Origin: Vulcanococcus limneticus LL
Lineage (GTDB): Bacteria; Cyanobacteriota; Cyanobacteriia; PCC-6307; Cyanobiaceae
Length of the DNA: 57,309 nucleotides
Direction of reading: 5' to 3'
Assembly: GCF_002252705.1 (NCBI RefSeq)
Contig: NZ_NQLA01000016.1
Span: forward strand, 1 to 57,309
Below, piece by piece: positions 30,907-41,626 of this stretch (positions are counted from its first letter, which is position 1; each line of letters starts with the position of its first letter). A model generated the notes under the pieces. It did no database searches. It was not told the DNA's origin and saw nothing but the letters and a program-made list of their open reading frames with translations. Made by a program: the position numbers and the translations under genes.

Positions 30907-32748
30907 TCAGCCAAGCTCCAGCAGGGCGTGGAGCCGCAGGGCGCCGCGGGCGGCTGGGGCGACACGGGGTGCGGCTCCAGACGCCGGGGCGGCGGCTGGG
31001 ACGTCAGCGTCCAGGCTCATGGCGCCCCCCTCCAGGCGCTCGGTCAAGGGGGTGGAGGCCAGGGTCGCCAGCAGGCGCCAGGGCTGCCAACGGGCCAGCA
31101 GGCCGCGGGCCGTGGCCCCATCCATCGCCCACTGCACGGGGGCCTGGGGCGTGCCGAGCGCCTGCAGCTGCTCGAGGCGACGACGGGGCTGCCCATGCCC
31201 CTCGCGCTGCTGGGCGAGCACCGCCAGCCCCTGGCCCCACCAGGCCAGATCGCCCTGGGCACTGCGGGCCCCGGCGAGGCGGGCCTGGAGCTGGTCGGGG
31301 TTGCCGCGCACCGGCCGGGACTCCAGCTGGGTCCAGGCTTCCAGGGTCTGGCCCTGGAGGGTCAGGGGGGCAGCCGTGAAGCCCTGGCCGGTCAGATCGG
31401 CCTGGAGGTCCTCGGGGGCGGGGCTGTCGGCGCGGGTGCCCAGCAACCAGCCCTCCTCCTGGCGGGCCCAGAGCAGCGGCCCCCGATCGGCGGCGGCCAC
31501 CAGCGCCGGCAGCGGACCGGCCTCGGCGGCCAGGGCCCGTGCCAGCACGGGGCCGAGCAGGGCGCGCCAGGCGTCGGGGGACGTGGGCGTGGGCGCGAGT
31601 GTCGCTGGCGCTGGCCTGGCCTGCTCAGGGGCGGGTTGGGGGTCCTCCGCAGCGACGGCAACGAGAGCCTCCGCCTCAGTACCGGACGGTGCCTCGTCCG
31701 CCAGCTGCACCGGGTCCAGCAGCTGACCCTCGGCAGCCGCCGCGAAGGTGGGAGCCTCAGCGGCAGGGGCCGGCGTTGGTTCTGGCGCCCCCAGCAGGGT
31801 TGCCGGGTCCTGGAGCAGGGCCAGGCTGGCGACAGGGGTGTGCAGCTGCTGCTGCAGGACCTCAGCGCCGACCAGCGGCCTGGGGGCCAGGGGGGCGCGG
31901 AGCTGCACAAGGGCATCCACCGCCAGGCCCCGCCCGGAGGGGGAGACGGCGGCCACCAGCTCGCTGGCGGGGGAGATCAGCTGGGGGTCGGCCGGCAGGC
32001 CCAGCCAGCGCTCCAGGGCCGCCGGCCTGGCGGTGAGCAGGGCAACGCCCTGGCCGAGCCGCGCCACGGCCTGCCGCAGCGGCGGGCTGGCGGCCTGGTT
32101 GAGCTCGTCGATCTGCGACACGTCCAAGGCCTGCTCGAGCACGCCGCGGCCGGAGGCGATCAGCACCAGATCGTCGTGGATCAGGGCCGTGGCCAGGGGA
32201 CGGGGGCTCTGGCCCACCAGGGCACCGCGGCCGCTGATCAGGCCCATGCCCCGGTAGCGGCTGACCTGCAGGTCGGTGCCGGCCAGGCTGCGGGTCTGCC
32301 AGAAGCGCTGCAGGAAGCGGCGGGCGCCCTCGTTGTCGCGACTGCGCAGGGCCAGCACCCAGCCGGGCTCTCCGACCTGATCCGGGGGCGTGAGCAGGGC
32401 CAGGCTCACCTCACCGCCCAGCCAGGGGGAGAGTTCACTGGCGTAGTCGAGGCCGGCGGCGGCGAAGGCCCCATCGCGCAGCCGATCGAGGGCCTCCGCC
32501 GCGGACCGGCGCTGGCGCGGCGGGGCGACGGCCCGGGCATAGGAGCCAGCCGCCTCGGGACCCACCAGCCAGTGCAGGGTGAGCGGGGCGCTGCGCGGCA
32601 CGAAGCGGGCCGCCAGGGGGAGGGCCAGGGGCTGGTGCTGCAGGGCCAGGGGGCTGCGCTCCAGCACCAGCCACCAGGCCCCGGCCCCCAGCCCCAGTAG
32701 CACCAGGGCCGCCGTCAGGACGGCCGCCAGGAAGGGGCGGGCCTTCAT
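30907..32748 (-). CDS. DUF3352 family protein
   Basis: 613 residues from ATG 32748 (MKARPF); a GTG three codons earlier is possible. An N-terminal membrane anchor (about 5-30) is followed by a long extracytoplasmic region with the DUF3352 pattern (SELSPWLGGEVSLALLTPP, GWVLALRSRDNEGARRFLQ). The middle (about 310-400) is an Ala/Pro-rich insertion of low complexity. The family is widespread in cyanobacteria and has no known activity; an envelope or thylakoid-lumen location is inferred. It lies 7 bases upstream of sixA, so the two are co-transcribed. Confidence 0.85.
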   Translation of the reverse strand: MKARPFLAAVLTAALVLLGLGAGAWWLVLERSPLALQHQPLALPLAARFVPRSAPLTLHWLVGPEAAGSYARAVAPPRQRRSAAEALDRLRDGAFAAAGLDYASELSPWLGGEVSLALLTPPDQVGEPGWVLALRSRDNEGARRFLQRFWQTRSLAGTDLQVSRYRGMGLISGRGALVGQSPRPLATALIHDDLVLIASGRGVLEQALDVSQIDELNQAASPPLRQAVARLGQGVALLTARPAALERWLGLPADPQLISPASELVAAVSPSGRGLAVDALVQLRAPLAPRPLVGAEVLQQQLHTPVASLALLQDPATLLGAPEPTPAPAAEAPTFAAAAEGQLLDPVQLADEAPSGTEAEALVAVAAEDPQPAPEQARPAPATLAPTPTSPDAWRALLGPVLARALAAEAGPLPALVAAADRGPLLWARQEEGWLLGTRADSPAPEDLQADLTGQGFTAAPLTLQGQTLEAWTQLESRPVRGNPDQLQARLAGARSAQGDLAWWGQGLAVLAQQREGHGQPRRRLEQLQALGTPQAPVQWAMDGATARGLLARWQPWRLLATLASTPLTERLEGGAMSLDADVPAAAPASGAAPRVAPAARGALRLHALLELG

Positions 32749-32905
32749 GCGACGCACGCAGCAACGACGTCATCTTTATGCATGGCCCCGGGCTTTGGCA
32801 CGCCAGCGCGCCCACCAGCCAGCCCAACGTTGCAGTCGCCAGCATGGGGCGATGCGCCCGCCGCGGCGACGCCCGCCCCAGCTCCGATCCCCACTCCCCC
32901 TCCCG

Positions 32906-33250
32906 ATGCCCACCCCCGCCACCCTGCGCGCCAGTGACCTGCACCGCCGCCTGGAGGCCGGCGAACCGCTTCAGTTGGTGGATGTGCGCGAGGACGCCGA
33001 GCTGGAGCTGGCGGCCCTGGCCCAGCCGGTGATCCACCTGCCCCTGAGCCGCTCGGCCGAGTGGCTGGAACGGCTGGACACCCTGCTGGATCGCGAGCGG
33101 GACGTGGTGGTGCTCTGCCATGCCGGCGTGCGCAGCTGGCAGTTCGGCAGCTGGCTGATGGAAACCCAGGGCTACGAACGGGTCTGGAACCTGCACGGCG
33201 GCATCGACGCCTGGAGCGTGGAGGTGGATCCCTCCGTGCCGCGCTACTGA
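32906..33250 (+). CDS. Rhodanese-domain protein
   Basis: 114 residues from ATG 32906; the frame continues upstream but only as antisense to the DUF3352 gene. A single rhodanese unit: LVDVREDAELELAAL at 24-38, HLPLSRSAEW at 44-53, and the active-site loop with Cys71 (VVLCHAGVRSWQ). The final NLHGGIDAWS is typical. It probably transfers sulfane sulfur in the cytoplasm. Immediately upstream of hrcA on the same strand (92 bases). Confidence 0.9.
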   Translation: MPTPATLRASDLHRRLEAGEPLQLVDVREDAELELAALAQPVIHLPLSRSAEWLERLDTLLDRERDVVVLCHAGVRSWQFGSWLMETQGYERVWNLHGGIDAWSVEVDPSVPRY

Positions 33251-33342
33251 GCTCTGGGTCCACACCGCACCGCTGGCTCGGTCCGCGTGCCACAACCGGC
33301 CGCAGCCCCTACGATCCACCCCACCCCGCGAGGCAGCGCCCC

Positions 33343-34356
33343 GTGCAACCCCTGCCCCGCCGCCAACAGCAGGTGCTGCAGGCCACGGTGCGCCACTACG
33401 TGGACACCACCGAGCCTGTGGGCAGCCAGACCCTGGTGAAGCGCTTCGGGCTGGAGGCCAGCCCCGCCACCGTTCGCTCGGCGATGGGGGCCCTGGAGCA
33501 GAAGGGTCTGCTGACCCAGCCCCACACCTCCGCCGGGCGGGTGCCGAGCCAGCAGGGCTACCGCCACTACGTGGACTGCCTCCTGCCGGCCCCCGGCGCC
33601 GCCGCCAGCCAGCTGGAGCGGGAACTCACGGGCCTGAGCCTGCAGTGGGCCGCCCTCGACGACCTGCTGCTGCACCTGGCCCGCCGCCTGGCGGACCTCA
33701 CGGGCCTGCTGAGCCTGATCACCCGGCCCCAGCGCCACGCGCCGGACCTGCAGGCCCTGCGCCTGGTGCCCAGCGGCGACCGGCTGCTGGTGTTTCTGGT
33801 GGAGGGCAGCGCCACCACCAGCAGCCTCAACCTGCGCCTGCCCCCCGGCATCAGCGGCGAACTGCCGGCGCTGGAGCGCTGGGCCGCCGGCCAGCTGGAG
33901 GGCACTCCCGGGGCTGTTCGGGGCGGCGCCATTGACTGGGGCAGCCTGCCGCCCCAGCTGCGCGGCAGCGGTGAGCTGCTGCGCCAGGGGCTGGAGAGCC
34001 ACCGGCAGCTGGGCCCCCTGGAGCTGGGCGGCGCCGTGGCCCTGGGGCTGGGGGGCCTGCTGCGCCAGCCGGAATTCAGCCGCACCGAGAGCCTGCGGCC
34101 GCTGCTGCAGCTAGTGGAGGAAGACCCCCAGCAACTCCTGCAGGCCCGGGGCGCCGCCGACCTGGGCGGGGTGTGGATCGGCGCCGAACACCCCCACCCG
34201 GCGCTGCGCTCGTGCGCCGTGGTGCAGTCGAGCTACGGCACGGGCAGTGGTGGCGTGGGCCACGTGGCCCTGGTGGGGCCGATGCGGATGGCCTACGCCA
34301 CGGCCCGCTCGGCGGTGCGCTCGGTGGCCACCGTGCTGGAGCGGCTGCTGAGCTGA
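33343..34356 (+). CDS. hrcA: Heat-inducible transcription repressor HrcA
   Basis: 337 residues from GTG 33343. The N-terminal winged helix (1-75) has RQQQVLQATVRHYVDTTEPVGSQTLVKRF (partly quoted), SPATVRSAMGALEQKGLL and TSAGRVPSQQGYRHYVD, the HrcA signature for binding CIRCE operators of groESL and dnaK. The C-terminal part has the GAF-like region (SLITRPQRHAPDLQALRLV) and GHVALVGPMRMAYATARSAV. No CIRCE-like repeat was recognised just upstream. Convergent with trpB, 3 bases apart. Confidence 0.94.
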   Translation: MQPLPRRQQQVLQATVRHYVDTTEPVGSQTLVKRFGLEASPATVRSAMGALEQKGLLTQPHTSAGRVPSQQGYRHYVDCLLPAPGAAASQLERELTGLSLQWAALDDLLLHLARRLADLTGLLSLITRPQRHAPDLQALRLVPSGDRLLVFLVEGSATTSSLNLRLPPGISGELPALERWAAGQLEGTPGAVRGGAIDWGSLPPQLRGSGELLRQGLESHRQLGPLELGGAVALGLGGLLRQPEFSRTESLRPLLQLVEEDPQQLLQARGAADLGGVWIGAEHPHPALRSCAVVQSSYGTGSGGVGHVALVGPMRMAYATARSAVRSVATVLERLLS

Positions 34357-34359
34357 GCC

Positions 34360-35649
<1,290 letters not shown>

Positions 35650-35694
35650 CGGCGGCGGGGCAAGATGCCGCCAGCGTAGGAAGCGGGCAGGGGC

Positions 35695-35940
35695 TCACCG
35701 GGGCTGGCGGACCGGACGGGTGGCTTTCGAGGGCTGGGGAGGCGGTGGTGGCGGCGTCACCGGCCAGCCTGGCGGCATGTCGATACGGATGCGCGAAGCC
35801 TCGTCGCGGCAGGGCGGGCTGCCGCTGAAGGACGTGCCCAGGCTCTCCTCCCGCTCCGGCGCCGGCCGGCAGAGCTGCTGGGCCGGCTCGCCCTTGAGCC
35901 CCAGGCGAACCATCTCGAACTGGAGGGGAGGCAGGTCCAT
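35695..35940 (-). CDS. Small hypothetical protein
   Basis: 81 residues if started at ATG 35940 (MDLPPLQFEMVRLGLKGEP); the frame continues 24 codons upstream to 36012. The N-terminus looks like folded protein (LQFEMVRLGL, QQLCRPAPER) and the C-terminus is Pro-rich with IRIDMPPGWPV and a run of seven prolines. I do not recognise a family. It lies between trpB and the SUI1 gene, which otherwise would leave about 370 bases empty. Confidence 0.5.
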   Translation of the reverse strand: MDLPPLQFEMVRLGLKGEPAQQLCRPAPEREESLGTSFSGSPPCRDEASRIRIDMPPGWPVTPPPPPPQPSKATRPVRQPR

Positions 35941-36017
35941 GGCAGGGGCATGGGGCAGGGGGAAGCGGCCGGTGGGCGGCCCCTGCGCTGAAGTGGTGTC
36001 TAGCGAATCCACGGGGC

Positions 36018-36356
36018 ATGGCCAAGGGCGGCTGGCAGGAATTCAGCAGGTCGGAGAGCCTGCAGCGGCCGGAGAGCGGCAACGGCGGCGCGGCCTCCGC
36101 ACCCACGCCCCGGGCCCAGCAGCGGGTGCGGGTGCAGCGCACCAAGGCCGGCAAGGGCGGCAAGCTCGTGACCGCCATCACCGGCCTGGAGGCCCCCGAA
36201 GCCGAGCTGAAGGGCCTGCTGAAGCAGCTCAAGGCCGCCGCCGGCACCGGCGGCACCCTCAAGGCAGGCGTGATCGAACTACAGGGCGACCAGGTGGCAG
36301 CGGCCCTGGCGGCCCTGGAGCAGGCCGGCTTCCGGCCCAAGCAGGCGGGGGGCTGA
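36018..36356 (+). CDS. SUI1/YciH-type translation initiation factor
   Basis: 112 residues. The C-terminal 70 residues form the SUI1 fold: RVRVQRTKAGKGGKLVTAI, GLEAPEAELKGLLKQLKAA, then the signature GTGGTLKAGVIELQGDQ at about 77-93. It corresponds to the bacterial eIF1-like factor (YciH), which is thought to affect initiation fidelity. The first 35 residues are disordered. It is upstream of cysC in the same direction by 99 bases. Confidence 0.9.
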   Translation: MAKGGWQEFSRSESLQRPESGNGGAASAPTPRAQQRVRVQRTKAGKGGKLVTAITGLEAPEAELKGLLKQLKAAAGTGGTLKAGVIELQGDQVAAALAALEQAGFRPKQAGG

Positions 36357-36455
36357 GGCCGGCTCCGCGCGCTGGTGGGCCGGGCAGGGCCAGCGAGGCG
36401 GCCCAGCCTGCAGGAGAGAATGCCCGCCACAGCTCCACCGCCAGCCCGCTGCGCC

Positions 36456-37073
36456 ATGACCACCAAGGCCACCAACATCGTCTGGCACCACTCCACCGTG
36501 ACGCGCCAGGCCCGGGCCCACCAGAGGGGGCATCGCAGCGCCATCCTCTGGTTCACCGGCCTGAGCGGGGCGGGCAAGAGCACCCTGGCCAACGCCGTGA
36601 ACTCGGCCCTGTTCGAGCAGGGCCTGGCCTGCTACGTGCTCGATGGCGACAACGTGCGCCACGGCCTCTGCAAGGACCTGGGCTTCTCCGACGCCGACCG
36701 GGAGGAGAACATCCGCCGCATCGGAGAGGTGGCGAAGCTGTTCCTGGACGCGGGTGTGGTGGTGCTCACCGCCTTCGTGTCGCCGTTCCGGGCCGATCGG
36801 GACCGGGCCCGGGCCCTGGTGGAGCCCGGCGACTTCATTGAGATCCACTGCGCCGCCGATCTGGACGTGTGCGAGCAGCGCGACACCAAGGGCCTCTACG
36901 CCAAGGCCCGCGCCGGCGAGATCAAGGACTTCACCGGCATCTCCAGCCCCTACGAGGCCCCCGAGCTGCCCGAGCTGCGGATCGAGACCGGCCGCCAGAG
37001 CCTGGACGACTGCGTCGCCCAGGTGCTGAGCCACCTGGAGGCCCAGGGGGTGGTGCCCGCCAGCGAGGCCTGA
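36456..37073 (+). CDS. cysC: Adenylylsulfate kinase CysC
   Basis: 205 residues from ATG 36456. It phosphorylates APS to PAPS in sulfate assimilation. The P-loop is at 35-43 (GLSGAGKST), the APS-binding [20 protein letters not shown] at 63-82, and [13 protein letters not shown] with Ser109, the residue phosphorylated in some enzymes. [14 protein letters not shown] near 155 is also typical. Upstream in-frame codons are Arg/Pro-rich and not part of the family. Confidence 0.96.
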   Translation: MTTKATNIVWHHSTVTRQARAHQRGHRSAILWFTGLSGAGKSTLANAVNSALFEQGLACYVLDGDNVRHGLCKDLGFSDADREENIRRIGEVAKLFLDAGVVVLTAFVSPFRADRDRARALVEPGDFIEIHCAADLDVCEQRDTKGLYAKARAGEIKDFTGISSPYEAPELPELRIETGRQSLDDCVAQVLSHLEAQGVVPASEA

Positions 37074-37086
37074 GCCGCCTGCCCCT

Positions 37087-38049
37087 TCAGGACGGCTCCG
37101 CCAGCTCCCGCAGCAGGAAGGCCCCCACCAGGGCCGGCAGCACGTAGCGCGACGTGAGCAGCACCCCGAACAGCAGCGGCTGGGCGGTGCCGTAAAGGGG
37201 GCCGAGCAGCAGGAGCAGCACCGCATCGCGGGTGCCGATCCCTGCGAACGACAGCGGCAGCAGGCCCACCAGCACCGCCGTCACCATCACCAGCAGGCCT
37301 GAGGCCGACCACAGGTCCATCGCCAGGGCCTGGGCGAACAGGCCCATCTGCACCAGATGCAGACTCCACAGCCCCAGGGACACCAGCAGGAAAACCAGAA
37401 AGTCGGCCCAGCGGAAGCGACCCGCCACCAGGCCCGCCTCCCGCAGCTTCAGGGGCAGGGGCTTGAGCAGCCGCGCCACCACACCGCCGTGGCGATGGGG
37501 CAGCAGCACCAGCAGCAGCGGCAGGGCCAGCAGCAGCAGCAGGGGCGTCAGCCCCAGACCGGCCAAGGGACCAGCCAGTTCGGGGATGCCCGGCACCGCC
37601 CCCACCAGCCGGCGCAGCAGCCCCAGCAGGGCGCCGAGCAGCACCAGGGAGAACAGGTCGGCCACCTTCTCGTAGACGGTGAACACGTGCAGCTCGAACG
37701 GGTAGGCGATCCGATCCAGCCGGCCGCAGAGCAGGCCCTTGCCCAGGTCGCCCAGCTTGGAGGGCAGCACCAGATTGAGGCAGGCCGCCAGGAAATAGCT
37801 CTTGAGGGACGTGCCGTAGCCAGGGGCCGGGGTGATCCCGAGCCTGCGGGCGAAGTGGGCGTAGCGCCAGGCGGTGGCAGCGCTGAGCAGGCCCCCCACC
37901 CCCAGGGCCGCCAGGAACAGGGGCAGGGACGCCCGGCGCAGGGCCGCCAGCAGCTGGGCCGGATCCACCTGGCGGTACAGCAGCCAGAGCAGCAGCAGCG
38001 ACACGCCGATGGCCAAGGCGACCTTGAGGCCGGAGCGGCGGCGGCTCAC
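37087..38049 (-). CDS. Flippase-like integral membrane protein (UPF0104/LPG-synthase TM family)
   Basis: 320 residues from GTG 38049, which overlaps the previous stop (GTGA). About eight membrane segments. LNLVLPSKLGDLGKGLLCGR near residues 85-105 and VYEKVADLFSLVLLG near 117-131 match the lysylphosphatidylglycerol synthetase N-terminal domain/UPF0104 family, whose members flip lipids or lipid-linked sugars. A late GLLPLSFAGIGTRDAVLL (about 262-279) is also typical. No C-terminal aminoacyl-transfer domain is present, so it is not an LPG synthase. Last gene in the four-gene glycan cluster, where it would move the product across the membrane. Confidence 0.82.
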   Translation of the reverse strand: MSRRRSGLKVALAIGVSLLLLWLLYRQVDPAQLLAALRRASLPLFLAALGVGGLLSAATAWRYAHFARRLGITPAPGYGTSLKSYFLAACLNLVLPSKLGDLGKGLLCGRLDRIAYPFELHVFTVYEKVADLFSLVLLGALLGLLRRLVGAVPGIPELAGPLAGLGLTPLLLLLALPLLLVLLPHRHGGVVARLLKPLPLKLREAGLVAGRFRWADFLVFLLVSLGLWSLHLVQMGLFAQALAMDLWSASGLLVMVTAVLVGLLPLSFAGIGTRDAVLLLLLGPLYGTAQPLLFGVLLTSRYVLPALVGAFLLRELAEPS

Positions 38050-39779
38050 CAGCGGCGCTCCAGGCTCAGGCCCGGCCCGTCCTGGCCCAGGGCACTGCGC
38101 AGCGGCTCCTGCAACTCCAGGGCATAGGGGTGGAACACCCGGCTCATCACCACGTGGCGAAAGCTGCTGAAGGTGGTGGGAATCAGGCTGGCCTGCGCCG
38201 CCTCCGCCGCCGGCAGCCGCACGCGGTCCTCCACCACCAGCCCATCGTCCCGAAAACGCAGCCGCCGCACGAAGCTCCGCTGGGGATCGGGCCGCGCCGC
38301 GATCAGAAGCCTCTGCATCAGGGCCCGGATGCCATCGGCCCAGTAGCGGCCCAGCGAGAGCATCAGCAGCCGCAGCACGATCAGCTTGAGGGGGGTCATC
38401 GGCTGGGGCCGGTAGGCGCTCAGCGGCCCCTCGATCCGCAGGGTGGCGGCATCCTCCCAGCACCAGCGCAGCTCCGGGGCCTGGGCTGTGGCCAGATAGG
38501 TGGCCGCTGCAGGCCGCCGCCAGCGCAGCAGGCCGCGGGGGCGGGGCTCGACCCGCAGGGCCAGCTGGGTGTCCTGCACCACGAAACGCTCCTGCCGGTA
38601 GAGGCGGAAGGCGCCGCCGAGCCGCAGCGACACATGGGTGCAGCAGTCGCCGTGGCGCAGCCAGAGGTGGCCCGCCTGGGGCAGCTGCCGCTCGATCTGG
38701 GATGGTGGCAGATCCGCAGCGCCGCCCGGTTGCGAGGCCCCCCAGCCTGCGGCCACCAGCCCCCGCAGCAGAGGCAGGCAGCGCAGGTCACTCCAGAGGT
38801 GGTGCTGGATCACGAAGTCGTCGCGGACGGCGGTGGGGTAGCGGATCCAGCGGGCTTCCAGCACCCGCAGCAGCAGCTCCAACTCAGCATCGCCGTCGCC
38901 GCGGTCGGCCCGCTCGATCGCGTGGGCCAGCAGCCCGTGGCCGAACCAGTTCCAGGTGGCGCGGGCGAACAGCTCGCCGCCGAGACAGCCATCGGGCTCC
39001 ACCGCCGCCAGGATCAGGCGGGCATGGCCGTCCAGCAGGTCCTGCACCCGGGGACGGCACTCGGGCAGCGCCTCCGCCAGCTCCCGCAGGCAGGCGAAGG
39101 TGAGCGACTCATACCCAACATCGAAGCCGCCGTACTCCTCGAACCAGCCCTCCTCGCTGCGCCAGCTCATCAGCCGCTCGAAGCGCTGCCGGGCCACCGC
39201 CGCCAGGGCCGGATCGCCCAGCAGGGCAGCGCCGCGGGCCAGGCAGAGGCTGATCAGGGCCTCGTGGTTGGAGAGGCGGCCGCTCTCGCGGTGCTGCGCC
39301 AGCCAGTAGAGCCGCCGGGCCAGCCGCGGCAGCAACTCACTCGGCAGCTCCAGCGCGCCCAGGCGCTGGGCCTCGAGGATCGCGAACAGGGAGAAGGCCG
39401 TGGCGCCGGCGGCCTGCTCATAGGGGAAATAGTCGTCGACGCTGCCGTTGCCGTGCTGGCCCTGGAGCGAGAAGGCGGCCCCGGCCTGGATCAGGCGGCG
39501 CAGCTCCTGGCCGGCCGCCGCACTCAGCTGGGGGAAGAGGCGCTGCTCCAGGGCCAGGGCCAGCGGATACAGGCACTCCTGGGACATCCCGGAGGGGAAG
39601 TCCTTGATCTTGTACTGCCACCAGGAGCGATCGAAGCAGCCGTAGCTGGGGGCGTAGGGGGTGCGATCGGCAAGGGTGAGCAGGTGGCGGCAGCGCTCCT
39701 GCAGGCTGGCCTCCAGCGCCGCCACCAAAGCCGCCGGATCGGGTGGAGCACCACGCAGGGCCGGCAGGGCGAGGCTCAT
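38046..39779 (-). CDS. Heparinase-like alpha/alpha-barrel protein of unknown activity
   Basis: 577 residues, ATG 39779 overlapping the previous stop (ATGA). Residues 80-330 are rich in paired helices (RLIQAGAAFSLQGQHGNGSVDDYFPYEQ, partly quoted; FARATWNWFGHGLLAHAIER), as in alpha/alpha-toroid sugar enzymes. The second half (about 370-570) has beta-strand-like stretches (LWLRHGDCCTHVSLRLGGAF, LRIEGPLS), similar in layout to heparinase II/III proteins. No signal peptide is visible, so a cytoplasmic or membrane-associated place is likely. I cannot assign catalytic residues. Its position between two membrane proteins and a glycosyltransferase suggests a role in glycan modification. Confidence 0.7.
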   Translation of the reverse strand: MSLALPALRGAPPDPAALVAALEASLQERCRHLLTLADRTPYAPSYGCFDRSWWQYKIKDFPSGMSQECLYPLALALEQRLFPQLSAAAGQELRRLIQAGAAFSLQGQHGNGSVDDYFPYEQAAGATAFSLFAILEAQRLGALELPSELLPRLARRLYWLAQHRESGRLSNHEALISLCLARGAALLGDPALAAVARQRFERLMSWRSEEGWFEEYGGFDVGYESLTFACLRELAEALPECRPRVQDLLDGHARLILAAVEPDGCLGGELFARATWNWFGHGLLAHAIERADRGDGDAELELLLRVLEARWIRYPTAVRDDFVIQHHLWSDLRCLPLLRGLVAAGWGASQPGGAADLPPSQIERQLPQAGHLWLRHGDCCTHVSLRLGGAFRLYRQERFVVQDTQLALRVEPRPRGLLRWRRPAAATYLATAQAPELRWCWEDAATLRIEGPLSAYRPQPMTPLKLIVLRLLMLSLGRYWADGIRALMQRLLIAARPDPQRSFVRRLRFRDDGLVVEDRVRLPAAEAAQASLIPTTFSSFRHVVMSRVFHPYALELQEPLRSALGQDGPGLSLERRW

Positions 39780-41626
39780 CGGCCCGCTCCGGGCGATGGC
39801 AACGCGGCAGCTGGCGCGGCGGGCGGAGCAGCCGGCAGCGCAACGGGTGGAGCAGCGGCGGCCTCAGCCGGGGCGAACTGGCAGGCCACAGACACCAGCA
39901 GGAGCTGCTCCGACGCGGAGGGCTGCGGCCCCGAGGCGCGCCGGTCCGCTGGCAGGGGAGTCGTACAGGCCGCCCGGGGCCGCACGGCCGCCAGGTCCTC
40001 CCGGGGGGCCAGCATGTGGCTCACGCGCAGGCGCCGCAGCTGAGCGGCCAGCTGGGGATCGTCGCGTCGCAGGCTGTCCTCCACCAGCTCCTGCTGGCGG
40101 CGCAGGCGCAGGCCATCGCGGATCGCGGTGCGGTGGAAGCCCCGATCCATCTCCTCCGCGTAGAACACCCGCACCCCGGCGGCCACCGGCAGGGCACTGG
40201 CCAGCTCGGAGCTGCCGTCGCCCGGCAGCACCAGCACCTGGCCCGTGGCGGGCACCTGGGCTGCCACCGCCCGGATGGCGGCAGCGTTCACCGGCAGCAG
40301 GTCCACCGGCTCCCGCAGCAGCGGCAGGGCCAGGGCCAGCAGCAGGGGCAGCAGCCGGCCACCCCGGAGCGGCAGCAGCCAGGCCAGCACGGAGAACTCC
40401 GCTGCGGAGAGCAGCAGCACCGCCGGCATCATCAGGTAGCGGTTGGGATCGTGCAGGCGGAAGGCCAGGGCGAAGGAGAGGCCGTAGAGCACCAGCGCCG
40501 CCAGGGCCAGGGCCAGGGCGAGCTGGCCGGCACGGCTGCGGCGCTGGGGATCGGCGTCGCGCCAGAGGCGCCAGCGCTGGGCCAGGGCCGCTGGGCCGCC
40601 ACGCCGCAGGGGCCCCACCAGGCGTACGGCCGCCAGCAGGGCGGCCACCGCCAGCACCGAGGCCGGATCGCCCAGCCAGCCGAAGGCATGCTGGCCGCTG
40701 GCCGGCAGGGGCCGAAAGCGCTTGTCGCGCAGCAGCTCCAGCAGCACGGCCGGAGTGGGTCGGAAATCGTGGAGGCTGGCGACGCTCGGGCCCAGATCCC
40801 CCTGCAGCAGGGCCGGCTCCAGGGCTGGGGCGGCACCGAAATGGCCGGCCTCGAACAGGCGGAACGTGGGCCCCCAGGTGGCGGCGTGGATCTGGGGGCC
40901 AAGCAGCTTGAGCCCGAGCAGGGTTGCCAGCACCAGCAGCAGCAGCCGGAGCGCCAGGGGCCCGAGCGCAGCCCGGCGCGGCCAGCGCCAGCGCCAGCGG
41001 GGCGCCCCGGCCCAGGCCGCCAGCAGGGCGGCTCCCGCCGTGGTGAGCAGGCCAAGGGCGCCGAAGGTGGGATAGGCGGCCGCCAGCAGCGCCAGGCAGA
41101 GCAGGCTCCAGCGCCAGCGACCCTGCAGCTGGGCCAGCAGCAGGGCAAAGAACAGCAGGGTGCCCAGATCCCGAGGGGTTCCGGTGAGTACCTGGTTGCT
41201 GAACACCGCATTGGCCAGCAGCAGCACCGCGAGCAGGGCCCGCCGCGCCGGATCGCGCAGCAGGCTGGTCGCCAGGCCCCAGCTCAGGGCCGCCAGGGGC
41301 AGCAGCAGGGCGAAGGCCAGCAGCTTGGTGGCCACGGGCACCGTGAGCTGCAGTCCGCCCGCCAGGGCCAGCACAAGGCCCTGGTAGATCCGCGGCGCGG
41401 CCGCCGCGAAGTACTGCACCTGGGGCTGGGCCGCCAGCCAGCCGTCGCCCTTGAGGGCCGCCACCAGGGGCGGGCCGTACTGGCGGGTGTTGTCGAGGAG
41501 CTGGCCTGGATCGGCCACGGCGCCGCCGAAGCGGAGCAGCAGCACGAGCAGGAACAGCAGTGGCGCCAGCCAGGCCAGGCCGCCGGCGCCAGCCCATCGT
41601 CCTGCCGCGGACCTGAAGGCGCTCAT
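39776..41626 (-). CDS. Large multi-pass membrane protein, glycosyltransferase-C-like
   Basis: 616 residues with about eleven membrane segments, starting at ATG 41626, which overlaps the glycosyltransferase stop (ATGA). After the first segment comes a loop GGAVADPGQLLDNTRQYGPPLV and later NAVFSNQVLTGTPRDLGTLLFF. The C-terminal 170 residues are soluble (VLVLPGDGSSELASALPVAAG, FYAEEMDRGFHRTAIRDGL) and end in an Ala/Pro tail. This plan resembles GT-C or DUF2079-type membrane enzymes that use lipid-linked sugars, but I find no certain catalytic Asp motif. The function is inferred only from the neighbouring glycosyltransferase. Confidence 0.68.
   Translation of the reverse strand: MSAFRSAAGRWAGAGGLAWLAPLLFLLVLLLRFGGAVADPGQLLDNTRQYGPPLVAALKGDGWLAAQPQVQYFAAAAPRIYQGLVLALAGGLQLTVPVATKLLAFALLLPLAALSWGLATSLLRDPARRALLAVLLLANAVFSNQVLTGTPRDLGTLLFFALLLAQLQGRWRWSLLCLALLAAAYPTFGALGLLTTAGAALLAAWAGAPRWRWRWPRRAALGPLALRLLLLVLATLLGLKLLGPQIHAATWGPTFRLFEAGHFGAAPALEPALLQGDLGPSVASLHDFRPTPAVLLELLRDKRFRPLPASGQHAFGWLGDPASVLAVAALLAAVRLVGPLRRGGPAALAQRWRLWRDADPQRRSRAGQLALALALAALVLYGLSFALAFRLHDPNRYLMMPAVLLLSAAEFSVLAWLLPLRGGRLLPLLLALALPLLREPVDLLPVNAAAIRAVAAQVPATGQVLVLPGDGSSELASALPVAAGVRVFYAEEMDRGFHRTAIRDGLRLRRQQELVEDSLRRDDPQLAAQLRRLRVSHMLAPREDLAAVRPRAACTTPLPADRRASGPQPSASEQLLLVSVACQFAPAEAAAAPPVALPAAPPAAPAAALPSPGAGR

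Noticed and set aside
30928-32700. 590-codon frame opposite the DUF3352 gene
   Set aside because: Gly/Gln-rich mirror frame. The DUF3352 frame has an N-terminal anchor and family blocks.
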